NCBI RefSeq assembly: GCF_018304945.1
Contig: NZ_JAGQEE010000004.1
Location: forward strand, 124,001 to 188,000
Length of the DNA stretch: 64,000 bases
DNA from: Collimonas humicola
GTDB lineage: Bacteria > Pseudomonadota > Gammaproteobacteria > Burkholderiales > Burkholderiaceae_D
Direction: 5' to 3'
Below the pieces are notes generated by a model. The model was not told the DNA's origin. It searched no databases and worked only from the letters and a program-made list of their open reading frames with translations. Within the stretch, counting starts at the first letter, position 1. Each line of letters starts with the position of its first letter. Shown here piece after piece: positions 1-8,970 of this stretch. The translations under genes were made by a program, and so were the position numbers.

Positions 1-462
1 ATTCAGCAACACCGGCGTCAAAACGAAATGGAAGCCCTGGCTGGTCACCGCAGGTCCGCCCAGCACCGCCGTCAGCGCCACCGCGCCGCTGGGCGGATGC
101 AGGCAGCGCAAGGCGAACATGGCGCCGATCGCCAGCGACACCGCCAGCGCCGGGGCAAACACCGGATCGTGGACCCAGCGCGCGCAGGCGACGCCGATCA
201 CGGCGGCCACCAGGTTGCCGCCGATGATGGACCAGGGCTGCGCCAGCGGACTGGCCGGCACCCCGAACAGCAGCACCGCCGAAGCCCCCATCGGCGCAAT
301 CAGCATGGGCAAGGGAGCGCCCGGACCGAGCGCCCAGTGGCTCACCAGCCCGGTCAGCAGAATTCCCAGCAAAGCGCCGCAACAGGCGCGCATGCGTTCA
401 GTGGCGTTGACCACCACAGGACCTGGAATAAAACCGCGCAACCACAAACCAAACGAATTCAT
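1..462 (-). CDS. HPP family integral membrane protein (partial, C-terminus off the left edge)
   Basis: Reading leftwards from an ATG at 460-462 gives 154 residues before the window ends. Visible marks are a PMGASAVLLFGVP segment near residue 55, an IIGGN turn, and the family-naming CLHPPSGAVA stretch near residue 122, between hydrophobic helices. HPP proteins are about four-helix inner-membrane proteins; some cyanobacterial members have been linked to nitrite transport, but the substrate of this one is unknown. It lies 31 bp downstream of the LivK-like gene on the same strand, so the two may be co-transcribed. The gene is cut by the window boundary and not visibly broken otherwise. Confidence 0.85.
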   Translation of the reverse strand, partial: MNSFGLWLRGFIPGPVVVNATERMRACCGALLGILLTGLVSHWALGPGAPLPMLIAPMGASAVLLFGVPASPLAQPWSIIGGNLVAAVIGVACARWVHDPVFAPALAVSLAIGAMFALRCLHPPSGAVALTAVLGGPAVTSQGFHFVLTPVLLN

Positions 463-493
463 CTTCTTTTGCTTTCGATTTTCTTGATAGGGC

Positions 494-1657
494 TCAACCG
501 CCGTAGGCGTAGCTGAATTTATTGTTGACGATGCGTCCCATCACGCGCGAGCGCTGGTCCAGTCCGACGTGATCCTTGGGGCTCATGTTGACCACGCCTT
601 GCGGGATCGTCAGGTCATGGGTGTTTTCCAATGCGGTACGCAGCGCGGCGCGAAATTGCTTGCTGCCGGGCGGCCCCGCTGTCAGCGCCTGCGGCACGGC
701 GTTGGCGATCAGCATATAGGCACCCCAGGCATCGGCGGCAAACTGCGTCATGGTGTCGGCGCCATAGGCGGCTTCATAGCGGCGGGTGAAATCGAGCGCG
801 ATCTTCCTGACCGGATTGGACAGCGGCAGCTGCTTGGCCACCACAGCCGGGCCGGTGGGGAAGAAAGTGCCCTCGACATCCTTGCCGCCCACCTTCAGGA
901 AATCGGCGGTGGCGATGCCATGGGTCTGGTAGATCCGTCCTTTATAACCGCGTTCGACCAGGGTCTTTTGCGGCAGCACCGCCGGCGTCGCCGAAGCGGC
1001 AATCAATACCGCATCCGGCTGTGCCGCCATGATCTTGAGGATCTGCCCGGTCACGCTGCTGTCGTTCCGGTTATAGCGCTCGCCGGCGACCACCTTGATC
1101 TTGCGCAGCTCGGCCAGGTGCGAAAACTCGCGCCACCAGCTGTCGCCGTAGGCGTCGGCAAAACCGATGAAGCCGACGGTCTTGATGCCGTTGTCGGCCA
1201 TGTGCTGGGTCAGGATGGTAGCCATGTGCGAATCGTTTTGCGGCAGCTTGAAGGCCCAGGCGCGCTTGGCGTCCTGCGGCTCGACGATCGAGGCCGAAGC
1301 CGCCAGCGCCAGCATCGGCGTGCCGGACTCGGCCGCCACGTCCAGCAGCGCCAGCGCAGCCGGCGTCGTGTTGGGGCCGACGATCAGGTCGACCTTTTCT
1401 TCGCTGACCAGCTTGCGCGCATTGCGCACGGCGTTGGTCGGATCGGAAGCGTCGTCCAGGATGATGTACTCGACCTTCTGGCCGGCGATCTCTTTCGGCC
1501 ACAGCAGGATGGCGTTTTTGGTGGGTGCGCCGATGGCTGCTGCCGGGCCGGTGACGGCGATGTCGACGCCGATCTTGATTTGCGCCAGCACCGAATTACT
1601 TAGCATGGCCAACGCCATGAGCGGCACAACAAGGATGGGGCGCGCAATTTTATTCAT
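494..1657 (-). CDS. Branched-chain-amino-acid-type ABC transporter substrate-binding protein (LivK-like)
   Basis: A 387-residue protein with an N-terminal signal peptide (hydrophobic core ending in SNSVLAQ) followed by KIGVDIAVTGPAAAIG, the typical opening of type I periplasmic binding proteins of the Leu/Ile/Val family. Later it has the family-like VGPNTTPAALALLDVAAESG and GFADAYGDSWW segments. I chose the ATG at 1655-1657 because the longer frame reaching 1741 adds a charged, cysteine-rich stretch in front of a normal signal peptide. No permease or ATPase genes are adjacent, so it either serves a transporter encoded elsewhere or has a sensing role. The ligand cannot be told from sequence; the family also binds aromatic acids, amides and urea. 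Confidence 0.85.
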   Translation of the reverse strand: MNKIARPILVVPLMALAMLSNSVLAQIKIGVDIAVTGPAAAIGAPTKNAILLWPKEIAGQKVEYIILDDASDPTNAVRNARKLVSEEKVDLIVGPNTTPAALALLDVAAESGTPMLALAASASIVEPQDAKRAWAFKLPQNDSHMATILTQHMADNGIKTVGFIGFADAYGDSWWREFSHLAELRKIKVVAGERYNRNDSSVTGQILKIMAAQPDAVLIAASATPAVLPQKTLVERGYKGRIYQTHGIATADFLKVGGKDVEGTFFPTGPAVVAKQLPLSNPVRKIALDFTRRYEAAYGADTMTQFAADAWGAYMLIANAVPQALTAGPPGSKQFRAALRTALENTHDLTIPQGVVNMSPKDHVGLDQRSRVMGRIVNNKFSYAYGG

Positions 1658-1985
1658 CAAATATCCGTGACAGCAAGGTGAACAGGCGTATTTCCACAAG
1701 GACAGGATTCTACCGCAAGCACTACGCCAGGCCTTGCACATGGCATGCCATCTTAATCAGCAGCCTTTCTGAGTCCATTAACACAAAGCAAGGACCGGCC
1801 TTTCCTGCATGCGCCCTTCAACCGTTTTCACAGACTGCTGTTTTCTGCAAGCGGCAGCAAAGCCCGAGCTACCCCGCGCCACTTTGAAAGCCACTCTTTG
1901 TAATTGCATGAGATAAATTATTTGCCAAAATGTAACGTTGCGTAACATAATATTTCAATAAATATAGTTAAAATTGGAAGAATCG
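1658..1985. other. Intergenic region between divergent genes, no gene seen
   Basis: About 330 bp separating the LivK-like gene (leftward) from the lipoprotein gene (rightward). The right half, from about 1900, is AT-rich and should carry the lipoprotein promoter; GGAAG at 1976-1980 is its ribosome binding site. I see no convincing small ORF, RNA gene or repeat. Confidence 0.5.
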
Positions 1986-3644
1986 ATGCTCAAATTACAT
2001 GAAAAAGTCAGCCAGTTTGCGCCCCTGGCTTTATTGACCCTTGTCCTCACCGGATGCGGCGGCGGTGGCGGCGGCGGCGGCAGTACTCCAGCTCCAGTCA
2101 CCAATGCTCCGCCTCCAACCGCTCCGACTACGCCTCCAGTCTCGCCGCCAACCACGACCCCGACACCGCCCCCGGCCACGCCCGATCCTAACGTCACCTT
2201 CAACGATGGCCTGAATGCAAGCGGACAAACGTCAGGAACAGTGCAGGTTGGCTTAGCACACAGCGGTACCATCCCGATGGCAAATATCAGCGGCGCCATC
2301 GGCGCCGGCAGCGATGCCGTCATTGTGCAACCGTCAGTCGCAGCGGGTCCGGGCGGCAAAGTCCTTGCCGTGTGGAGGGAACGCACCGGCTCAGCAAATA
2401 CTGCTTATTTTGCCGAGGGAACTAGTGCAGGACAGTGGGGCGCAAGCAAGCAGCTGACACAAGTAGGACAATTCGACCCGGTCGCCAGCGATACGCTCAG
2501 CATAGATACGCTCAGTACCGGATTCGCACTGCGCATGAACGCCAGTGGCGATGCAGTGCTCGGCTGGACCGAGCCGTTGCCAGGCAAGGTTGCCACCTGG
2601 TTCAACCACAAGAGCCGCATCCTGCGTTACGCACATGACACCGGCTGGTCGCCAAGCGCGACCGATATGCTATCTCCAGTCACGATTTTTGCGGGCGAAG
2701 CCAACAACAGCGACCTGCAAATACTCGACGATAGCCGTATCACCTTCTCGGACTATATTCCCAATATCCCGACAGTCCAGATATATCGCCAAAGCGGCAA
2801 CGCCGCGCCGAGCGCCATTGCCATGCTGGCAAACAGTTCGCAAGCAAGTTACCAGGCCTTCGCCTCAGATCCTGCCGGCAATGCGGTTGCGGTATATTCG
2901 GACGGCAACTTGAATGCCTTCGACCTGAATATTGCCAGCGCCGTATCGCAACCTGCCAAAAACATCCGCAGCAATGTGGTCGGCGGTTCATGCGGATCAA
3001 ACCCATGGCGCTCTCCCAACGTCGCGGTAGCCAATGCACGCTATTCGATTTATGCATATACCGTGATTGACCCGGCCGTGAGCACCTGTTCCTTACGCTT
3101 GGTCACGCGCGATGCGGCTACCGGGCAAATCAACTATACCGTGGGCATGACGCCAGCCTCTTTTATATTCCAACCGCCGATACTGGCGATGGATAAAAGC
3201 GGCAATGGGGTAGTGGTATGGGAAGAATTATCCGGTGACCTATCGCGCCCAAGCGCACGACCTGTGTTCGCCAATGCCTTGCCCGGCAACGCTTTGTCTT
3301 CGCCGCAATTGCTTGGCTCCAACTACGAATCCATAGGCAAGAAAATAGCCAATATTCCGCTGCGCTTTGCCATGAATCGCGCCGGCAAGGGCGTTGCCGC
3401 AATGGTTGTTTATGCAAATGGAAATATCTATCTGGCCACATCCCTATATAGCGTACAGGCAGGCTTCTCACCATGGAAACTGGTTGCCGGAGCCTACACT
3501 CTTGGCGTGCCAAACGTAGCGGTAAGCGAAGCAGGAGACGCCTTTGTCACTTGGGCGGGCCCCGTCAACTGCAAGCGTACCGCGCCGGCGGTCGCCCTCA
3601 GCTGCGATAACAAGCAACAGGGTATTTACATGCTTAAGCTTTGA
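1986..3644 (+). CDS. Large secreted lipoprotein with Gly8 tract, Pro/Thr linker and propeller-like repeats
   Basis: A 552-residue protein of unknown function. The signal peptide ends in a lipobox LTGC, so it is predicted to be lipidated. The cysteine is followed by eight glycines and then about 50 residues dominated by Pro and Thr, a flexible linker. The body has recurring blocks of the form G-(K/N/D)-x-V-(L/V/A)-x-(V/W)-W/Y-x-E/D at about residues 127, 190, 300, 409, 470 and 519 (for example KVLAVWRE, DAVLGWTE, GVVVWEE, DAFVTWAG), each after a P-x-(L/V/F)-A-x-(D/N/S) strand. This looks like blades of a beta-propeller, as in sialidase or exo-alpha folds. The ATG at 1986 is preferred over the TTG at 1974 because GGAAG lies five bases before it. 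It is monocistronic by spacing. Confidence 0.7.
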   Translation: MLKLHEKVSQFAPLALLTLVLTGCGGGGGGGGSTPAPVTNAPPPTAPTTPPVSPPTTTPTPPPATPDPNVTFNDGLNASGQTSGTVQVGLAHSGTIPMANISGAIGAGSDAVIVQPSVAAGPGGKVLAVWRERTGSANTAYFAEGTSAGQWGASKQLTQVGQFDPVASDTLSIDTLSTGFALRMNASGDAVLGWTEPLPGKVATWFNHKSRILRYAHDTGWSPSATDMLSPVTIFAGEANNSDLQILDDSRITFSDYIPNIPTVQIYRQSGNAAPSAIAMLANSSQASYQAFASDPAGNAVAVYSDGNLNAFDLNIASAVSQPAKNIRSNVVGGSCGSNPWRSPNVAVANARYSIYAYTVIDPAVSTCSLRLVTRDAATGQINYTVGMTPASFIFQPPILAMDKSGNGVVVWEELSGDLSRPSARPVFANALPGNALSSPQLLGSNYESIGKKIANIPLRFAMNRAGKGVAAMVVYANGNIYLATSLYSVQAGFSPWKLVAGAYTLGVPNVAVSEAGDAFVTWAGPVNCKRTAPAVALSCDNKQQGIYMLKL

Positions 3645-3943
3645 TTGATTGCGGGGGGGTGTCAAGGGTTCGATAGCCCTGCGCAGCCGTTTTGAATCAG
3701 ACATAGCAATTTCTGTGTCCGTCCGATATTTAACGGATGCAGAAATTGCCGCCACAAGATGCGCTGCAAGTTTGTAGCTAAAACATCTGCCATCTTCGAC
3801 AAATTGCACTGTCAAAGTCCGCCTTTTCCCTCATTTTCTGTCGCTGCGGCAACATAGTATTTGCAACAGGCCTTGATTTCTCCAGAAATTCGTATGATGA
3901 TATGGTCACATTACGATAAAAATATGCAGGCGGACGAGACGAT

Positions 3944-4702
3944 ATGTTCAATAAACTGAATGCCAACCGCACGTCCCTGAGCGACACCGTGGCCCAGGAA
4001 TTGCTGAAAAAGATACAAACCGGCGAGTTCGGCCCCGGCGCCAGATTGCCGACCGAACCTGTGCTGTCGGAGCAGTTCGGCGTCAGCCGCACCGTGGTGC
4101 GCGAAGCGATTTCCCGTTTGAAGAACGAGGGTGCGGTCGAGCCGCGCCAGGGCAGCGGCGTGTATGTCAGCGAGCAAGGCCATCTGCGGCCCTTGCGCAT
4201 CCAGTTCGACCAGGCGTCCTCCGCCGACGCCGTGCTGCAGATCGTCGAGCTGCGCCGCGCCATTGATGCCGAAGTCGCGGCGCTGGCCGCCACCCGCCGC
4301 ACACCGCGCCAGCTGAAAGCCATTGAAACGGCACTGAAAGGCATCGAAGCCGACGTCAACGCCGGCGGCGACGGCGTCATGGCCGACGTGATGTTCCATC
4401 GCAGCATCGCCGAGGCCACCGGCAATCCTTTCCTGCTGCAGACGCTGGCTTTCCTGAGCCAGTACCTGGAAGCCGCTACCGCCGTCACCCGCAGCAATGA
4501 AGCGCGGCGCGACGACTTCATGCGCCAGGTCTATGAAGAGCATGCCGCCATCGCTTCCGCCATCGCCGCCGGCGATGCGCTGGCAGCGCGCAATGCCGCG
4601 CAAAACCATATGTTCAACGCGGCGCGCCGCCTATCGCAAGGCGCGGTCGCGGCCAAGGCGGCGCCGCAAGCCAAAGCCAAGAGCACGACAAAAACCCGTT
4701 AA
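3944..4702 (+). CDS. FadR/GntR-family transcriptional regulator of the tetronate operon
   Basis: A 252-residue regulator. Residues about 10-75 form the GntR winged helix (LSDTVAQELLKKIQTGEFGPG, then LPTEPVLSEQFGVSRTVVREAISRL and a wing ending GSGVYV). The remainder is an all-helical FCD ligand domain with ELRRAIDAEVAALAA and an MFHRSIAEATGNPF segment supplying acidic and histidine metal or ligand contacts. It is the first gene of the operon and is followed 13 bp later by ltnD, so it probably represses the operon until a sugar acid or pathway intermediate binds. That regulatory role is inferred from position. The C-terminal tail is Ala/Lys rich and probably disordered. Confidence 0.9.
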   Translation: MFNKLNANRTSLSDTVAQELLKKIQTGEFGPGARLPTEPVLSEQFGVSRTVVREAISRLKNEGAVEPRQGSGVYVSEQGHLRPLRIQFDQASSADAVLQIVELRRAIDAEVAALAATRRTPRQLKAIETALKGIEADVNAGGDGVMADVMFHRSIAEATGNPFLLQTLAFLSQYLEAATAVTRSNEARRDDFMRQVYEEHAAIASAIAAGDALAARNAAQNHMFNAARRLSQGAVAAKAAPQAKAKSTTKTR

Positions 4703-4715
4703 TCAGGACCAGCAA

Positions 4716-5609
4716 ATGACTATCAATGTAGGTGTTATCGGCCTTGGCGCCATGGGCTTGGGCGTTGCCCGTTCTTTACTGCGCGCGGATTTCCGCACCT
4801 ATGCCTGCGACGTGCGCCCGCAAGTCTTGCAGCAGTTCGCCAGCGAAGGCGGCATTGCCTGCGGCACGCCGGCCGAACTCGGCGCGCAATGCGATGTGGT
4901 GATCACAGTGGTGGTCAATGCCGCGCAAACCGAGCAGGTGCTGTTCGGCGAACAAGGCGCTGCCGCGGCGATGCGCCCCGGCAGCCTGGTGATCGCCAGC
5001 GCCACGGTGGCGCCGGAGTACGCGGCCAAGCTGGGCGAACGGCTGGCCGCGCTGCAGCTGCTGTTTCTGGATGCGCCGCTGTCCGGCGGCGCCGCGCGCG
5101 CCGCTTCCGGCGAAATGACCATGATGACGTCCGGCCCCGCCGCCGCTTACGCCAAGGGCGAAGCGGTGCTGGCGGCGATCGCGAGCAAGGTGTACCGGCT
5201 GGGCGACGCCCACGGCGTCGGCTCCAAGGTCAAGATCATCAACCAGCTGCTGGCCGGCGTGCATATCGCCGCCGCTGCCGAAGCGATGGCGCTGGGCCTG
5301 CGCGAAGGCGTCGACGCCGACGCGCTGTACGAAGTCATCACCAACAGCGCCGGCAATTCCTGGATGTTCGAGAACCGCGTGCCGCATATCCTGAAAGCGG
5401 ATTACACGCCGCTCTCGGCGGTCGATATTTTCGTCAAGGACCTGGGCCTGGTGCTGGATACCGCGCGCGCCAGCAAATTCCCGTTGCCGCTGTCCGCCGC
5501 CGCCCATCAGATGTTCATGACGGCGTCAGCCGCCGGCCATGGCGGCGAGGACGATTCCGCCGTGATCAAGATTTTCCCCGGGATCACGCTGCCGGCGGCG
5601 CAGGAGTAA
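4716..5609 (+). CDS. ltnD: L-threonate dehydrogenase (beta-hydroxyacid dehydrogenase family)
   Basis: A 297-residue NAD-dependent 2-hydroxyacid/3-hydroxyacid dehydrogenase. The N-terminus has the Rossmann motif VGVIGLGAMGLGVARSL; the substrate loop is DAPLSGGAARAASGEM near residue 130; the catalytic lysine lies in GSKVKIINQLLAG near residue 172. Family members include HIBADH, tartronate semialdehyde reductase and LtnD. The LtnD assignment rests on context: otnK, otnC, otnI and denD follow immediately, the published gene set for L-threonate and D-erythronate use. The expected reaction is L-threonate to 2-oxo-tetronate. The ATG at 4716 follows the regulator stop by 13 bp; the longer frame starting at 4497 overlaps the regulator and is not credible. 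Confidence 0.88.
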   Translation: MTINVGVIGLGAMGLGVARSLLRADFRTYACDVRPQVLQQFASEGGIACGTPAELGAQCDVVITVVVNAAQTEQVLFGEQGAAAAMRPGSLVIASATVAPEYAAKLGERLAALQLLFLDAPLSGGAARAASGEMTMMTSGPAAAYAKGEAVLAAIASKVYRLGDAHGVGSKVKIINQLLAGVHIAAAAEAMALGLREGVDADALYEVITNSAGNSWMFENRVPHILKADYTPLSAVDIFVKDLGLVLDTARASKFPLPLSAAAHQMFMTASAAGHGGEDDSAVIKIFPGITLPAAQE

Positions 5610-5612
5610 GCC

Positions 5613-6926
5613 ATGCCAGAGCAATCAAAGACAACAACAGGCCCGCTGCTCGGCTGCATCGCCGATGACTTTACCGGCGCCACCGACCTCGCCAACATGC
5701 TGGTGCGCGAAGGCATGCGCACCGTGCAGACCATCGGCGTGCCGGATGCCGCCCCGCAGGATGTCGACGCCATCGTGGTGGCGCTGAAGTCGCGCACGGT
5801 TCCGGCAGCCGAAGCGGTAGCCGATTCGCTGGCCGCATTGCACTGGCTGCAGCAGCAAGGCTGCCGCCAGTTCTTTTTCAAATACTGCTCCACCTTCGAT
5901 TCCACCGCCAAGGGCAATATCGGTCCTGTGACGGACGCTCTGCTGCAGGCATTGGGCAGTGATTTCACTATTGCCTGCCCGGTCTTCCCGGAAACCGGGC
6001 GCACCCTGTATCGCGGCCATCTGTTCATCCAGGACCAGCTGCTGAATGAATCCGGCATGCAGAATCATCCGCTGACGCCGATGACCGACGCCAACCTGGT
6101 GCGCGTGCTGCAGCAGCAGACGCCATCCAAGGTTGGCTTGATCGGCTATCCGGCAGTATCTCAGGGCAGTGAGAAGATCCATGAAGAAATCGCCGGCCTG
6201 CGCCGGCAAGGCGTGCGGATGGCGATCGTCGATGCGCTGGAAAACCAGGACCTGTACGCCATCGGCGCCGCTTGCGCGGACCTACCGCTGGTGACGGGCG
6301 GCTCGGGTATTGCACTCGGCCTGCCCGCCAATTTCGTCAGGGCCGGCCTGCTGCCAGCGCAGCAAGGCGCCAAGGCCGGCGCATTGCCTGGCGTTCCAGG
6401 CTGGTCGGCGGTGCTGGCCGGCAGCGCATCGAAGGCAACCAATGGCCAGGTCGCTGCATGGATGGAAAAGCGTCCGGCGTTCCGTCTCGATCCGCTGGCG
6501 CTGGCGCGCGGCGAAGCTGTGGTGGCGCAGGCATTGGCTTTCGCCAAGCAGTATCTCGAACGGCAGCCGGTATTGATCTACGCAACCACCACGCCGGAGC
6601 AGGTCAGGCAGGTGCAGGCCGAGCTCGGCGTGGAACGCGCCGGCTTGCTGATCGAACAGGCATTGGCCGATATCGCCGTCGCCTTGCAGGCCGGCGGCGT
6701 GCGGCGCTTCGTGATTGCCGGCGGCGAAACTTCCGGCGCGGTGGTCAAGGCGCTAGGCATACGCGCCCTGCGCATAGGCGCGCAAATCGATCCGGGCGTG
6801 CCGGCGACCGCGTCGATAGCCGCAGAGGGTTCCCCAGCGCTGGCGCTGGCGCTAAAGTCAGGCAACTTCGGCAGCACGGATTTTTTTGAAAAGGCGCTGC
6901 GTCAGCTGGGCGAAACCCGTCTATGA
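5613..6926 (+). CDS. otnK: 3-oxo-tetronate 4-kinase (DUF1537 family)
   Basis: A 437-residue two-domain acid-sugar kinase. The N-terminal substrate domain opens with GCIADDFTGATDLANML, carrying the conserved DDFTGA; the C-terminal nucleotide domain has FVIAGGETSGAVVKALG and LKSGNFGSTDFF near the end. DUF1537 proteins were assigned as ATP-dependent kinases for 3-oxo-tetronate, D-threonate and related acids. Its position next to otnC and otnI points to phosphorylation of 3-oxo-tetronate at O4. It starts 3 bp after the ltnD stop and its stop overlaps the otnC start (ATGA), so translational coupling is likely. Confidence 0.92.
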   Translation: MPEQSKTTTGPLLGCIADDFTGATDLANMLVREGMRTVQTIGVPDAAPQDVDAIVVALKSRTVPAAEAVADSLAALHWLQQQGCRQFFFKYCSTFDSTAKGNIGPVTDALLQALGSDFTIACPVFPETGRTLYRGHLFIQDQLLNESGMQNHPLTPMTDANLVRVLQQQTPSKVGLIGYPAVSQGSEKIHEEIAGLRRQGVRMAIVDALENQDLYAIGAACADLPLVTGGSGIALGLPANFVRAGLLPAQQGAKAGALPGVPGWSAVLAGSASKATNGQVAAWMEKRPAFRLDPLALARGEAVVAQALAFAKQYLERQPVLIYATTTPEQVRQVQAELGVERAGLLIEQALADIAVALQAGGVRRFVIAGGETSGAVVKALGIRALRIGAQIDPGVPATASIAAEGSPALALALKSGNFGSTDFFEKALRQLGETRL

Positions 6927-7570
6927 ACACGACATTGAAAGAGCAGGCGCTGCGCGCGGAAATCTGCGAAACCGGCGCCAGCCTGTATCAGCGCGGCTAC
7001 ACCGTCGGCACCGCCGGCAATATCAGCGCCCGGCTGGACGATGGCTGGCTGATCACGCCGACCGATGCCTGCCTCGGCCGCCTGACGCCGGCGCAGATCG
7101 CCAAGGTCGACCTGAGCGGAACATGGGTAGCCGGCGACAAGCCGTCGAAGACGCTGGCGCTGCATCGCGCGGTCTACGACAACAACCCGCAGGCGCAGGC
7201 CGTGGTGCACACTCATTCGACCCATCTGGTGGCGCTGTCGCTGGCCGGCGTCTGGCACGACCAATGCGTGCTGCCGCCGCTTACGCCCTATCAAGTGATG
7301 AAGGTCGGGCAGATTCCCTTGATTCCCTATTGCCGCCCCGGCGATCCGCAGGTGGCGGAACAGGTGAAGCTGCTGGCGGCCTCGGTGCGCGGCGTCCTGC
7401 TGGAACGGCTGGGGCCGGTGCTGTGGCATGAGAGCGTTTCGCAGGCGGCGTTCGCGCTGGAAGAGCTGGAGGAAACCGCGCGGCTCTGGCTGATGTTGGA
7501 AAACAAACCGGAGCCGCTCAGCGCCGCGGCCCTGGACGAGCTGTATCGGGTATTTGGCGCAGGCTGGTAA
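6923..7570 (+). CDS. otnC: 3-oxo-tetronate 4-phosphate decarboxylase (class II aldolase family)
   Basis: A 215-residue member of the AraD/FucA zinc-dependent aldolase fold. TAGNISARLDDGWLITPT near residues 30-47 forms the phosphate-binding region and HTHSTH at residues 96-101 supplies zinc-binding histidines, with a later C-terminal helix FALEELEETARLWL. In tetronate catabolism OtnC converts 3-oxo-tetronate 4-phosphate to dihydroxyacetone phosphate and CO2. The start codon overlaps the otnK stop by 4 bp. The assignment depends partly on context, since family members act on many sugar phosphates. Confidence 0.9.
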   Translation: MNTTLKEQALRAEICETGASLYQRGYTVGTAGNISARLDDGWLITPTDACLGRLTPAQIAKVDLSGTWVAGDKPSKTLALHRAVYDNNPQAQAVVHTHSTHLVALSLAGVWHDQCVLPPLTPYQVMKVGQIPLIPYCRPGDPQVAEQVKLLAASVRGVLLERLGPVLWHESVSQAAFALEELEETARLWLMLENKPEPLSAAALDELYRVFGAGW

Positions 7571-7624
7571 GTTTCAAGCAATAGAAACAACCGCATACAT
7601 AAAAATCACATTGGTGGAGACAAG

Positions 7625-8947
7625 ATGTCAGCAACGATAGACAACAGGGCCGCACAGGCCAGCGTCAGCCTGCCGGCTGAACAAGCGGAAAATCTGTACA
7701 AGAAAGTATTCTGGCGCTTCGTGCCATTCATCATGCTGTGTTACGTGGTGGCCTACCTGGACCGCGTCAACGTCGGCTTCGCCAAGCTGCAGATGTCGCA
7801 GGACCTGGGCTTCAGCGAAACCATCTTCGGCCTCGGCGCCGGCATCTTCTTCCTCGGCTACTTCCTGTTCGAGCTGCCCAGCAATCTGATCATGAACCGG
7901 GTCGGCGCCAAGCTGTGGATCGCCCGCATCATGATTACCTGGGGCTTGCTGTCGGCCTGCTTCGCCTGGGTGCAGACTCCCACCCAGTTCTATGTCCTGC
8001 GCTTCCTGCTGGGCCTGGCGGAGGCGGGCTTCTATCCCGGCATCATCCTCTACCTGACCTACTGGTTTCCCTCGCATCGGCGCGCCAAGGTAGTCGCCAC
8101 TTTCATGGCGGCGATTCCGATCTCGGGCATCTTCGGCAATCCGCTGTCGGGCTGGATCATGCAGGCTTTCCATGGCGCCAGCGGCTGGCACGGCTGGCAA
8201 TGGATGTTCATGATCGAAGCAGTGCCGGCGGTGCTGGTGGGCGTCGCCGTGTTCTTCGTGATGGACAACAGCATCCGCAAGGCCAAATGGCTGACGGCAG
8301 CGGAGAAGGATTTCCTGGAATCTGAAATCCGCGCCGACCAGAAGGACATGCACAGCCCGAAAACGACCGCGGCAGTGTTCAAGGACATCCGCATCTGGCA
8401 TATGTGCCTGATCTACTTCTGCATCGTCATGGGCCAGTACGGACTGACGTTCTGGCTGCCGACCCTGGTCAAGGCCTCCGGCGTAGTGGGCGATTTCAAG
8501 ATCGGCCTGATCAGCGCGATTCCCTTCCTTTGCGCGGTGTTCGCCATGATCCTGATCGGCCGCCGCTCGGACCGCATGCGGGAACGGCGCTGGCATCTGA
8601 TCGTGCCAGCCCTGCTGGGCGCGGTCGGCTTCATCGTCTCGGCGCTGGCCGCCGACAATACCGTGATCGCCATCGCCTTCCTGTCGCTGGCGGCGATGGG
8701 CGTGCTGACCTGCTCGCCGCTGTTCTGGTCGCTGCCGACCGCTTTCCTGTCCGGCACCGGCGCCGCGGCCGGCATTGCGGTGATCAACTCGGTCGGCAAC
8801 CTGGCCGGTTTCGCCAGCCCGTTCCTGGTCGGCTGGCTGAAAGACACTACGCACAACAACCAGACCGGCATGTTCATGCTGGCGGGGATGCTGGTGATCG
8901 GCGCCATTGCGATCCTGAAGACACCACCTAAAATGGTCAATCGATAA
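7625..8947 (+). CDS. MFS transporter, anion:cation symporter family, probable tetronate importer
   Basis: A 440-residue 12-helix major facilitator. Helix 1 ends in YLDRVNVGFAK, the usual opening of the anion:cation symporter (phthalate/glucarate permease) subfamily; ELPSNLIMNRVGAKLWIARI follows helix 2, and FYPGIILYLTYWFPSHRRAK is the helix 4-5 signature. It sits between otnC and otnI on the same strand behind a good ribosome binding site (GGTGGAG), so uptake of L-threonate or D-erythronate is the likely role. It is the only transporter of the operon. Confidence 0.88.
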   Translation: MSATIDNRAAQASVSLPAEQAENLYKKVFWRFVPFIMLCYVVAYLDRVNVGFAKLQMSQDLGFSETIFGLGAGIFFLGYFLFELPSNLIMNRVGAKLWIARIMITWGLLSACFAWVQTPTQFYVLRFLLGLAEAGFYPGIILYLTYWFPSHRRAKVVATFMAAIPISGIFGNPLSGWIMQAFHGASGWHGWQWMFMIEAVPAVLVGVAVFFVMDNSIRKAKWLTAAEKDFLESEIRADQKDMHSPKTTAAVFKDIRIWHMCLIYFCIVMGQYGLTFWLPTLVKASGVVGDFKIGLISAIPFLCAVFAMILIGRRSDRMRERRWHLIVPALLGAVGFIVSALAADNTVIAIAFLSLAAMGVLTCSPLFWSLPTAFLSGTGAAAGIAVINSVGNLAGFASPFLVGWLKDTTHNNQTGMFMLAGMLVIGAIAILKTPPKMVNR

Positions 8948-8970
8948 CACTTATTTTTTAGGAGCCTGCA

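Noticed and set aside
3645-3943. Imperfect inverted repeat near 3893-3918 (CGTATG...CATTACG) as a GntR operator
   Set aside because: The halves match only with a gap; a regulatory site is likely in this interval but this one is not convincing.
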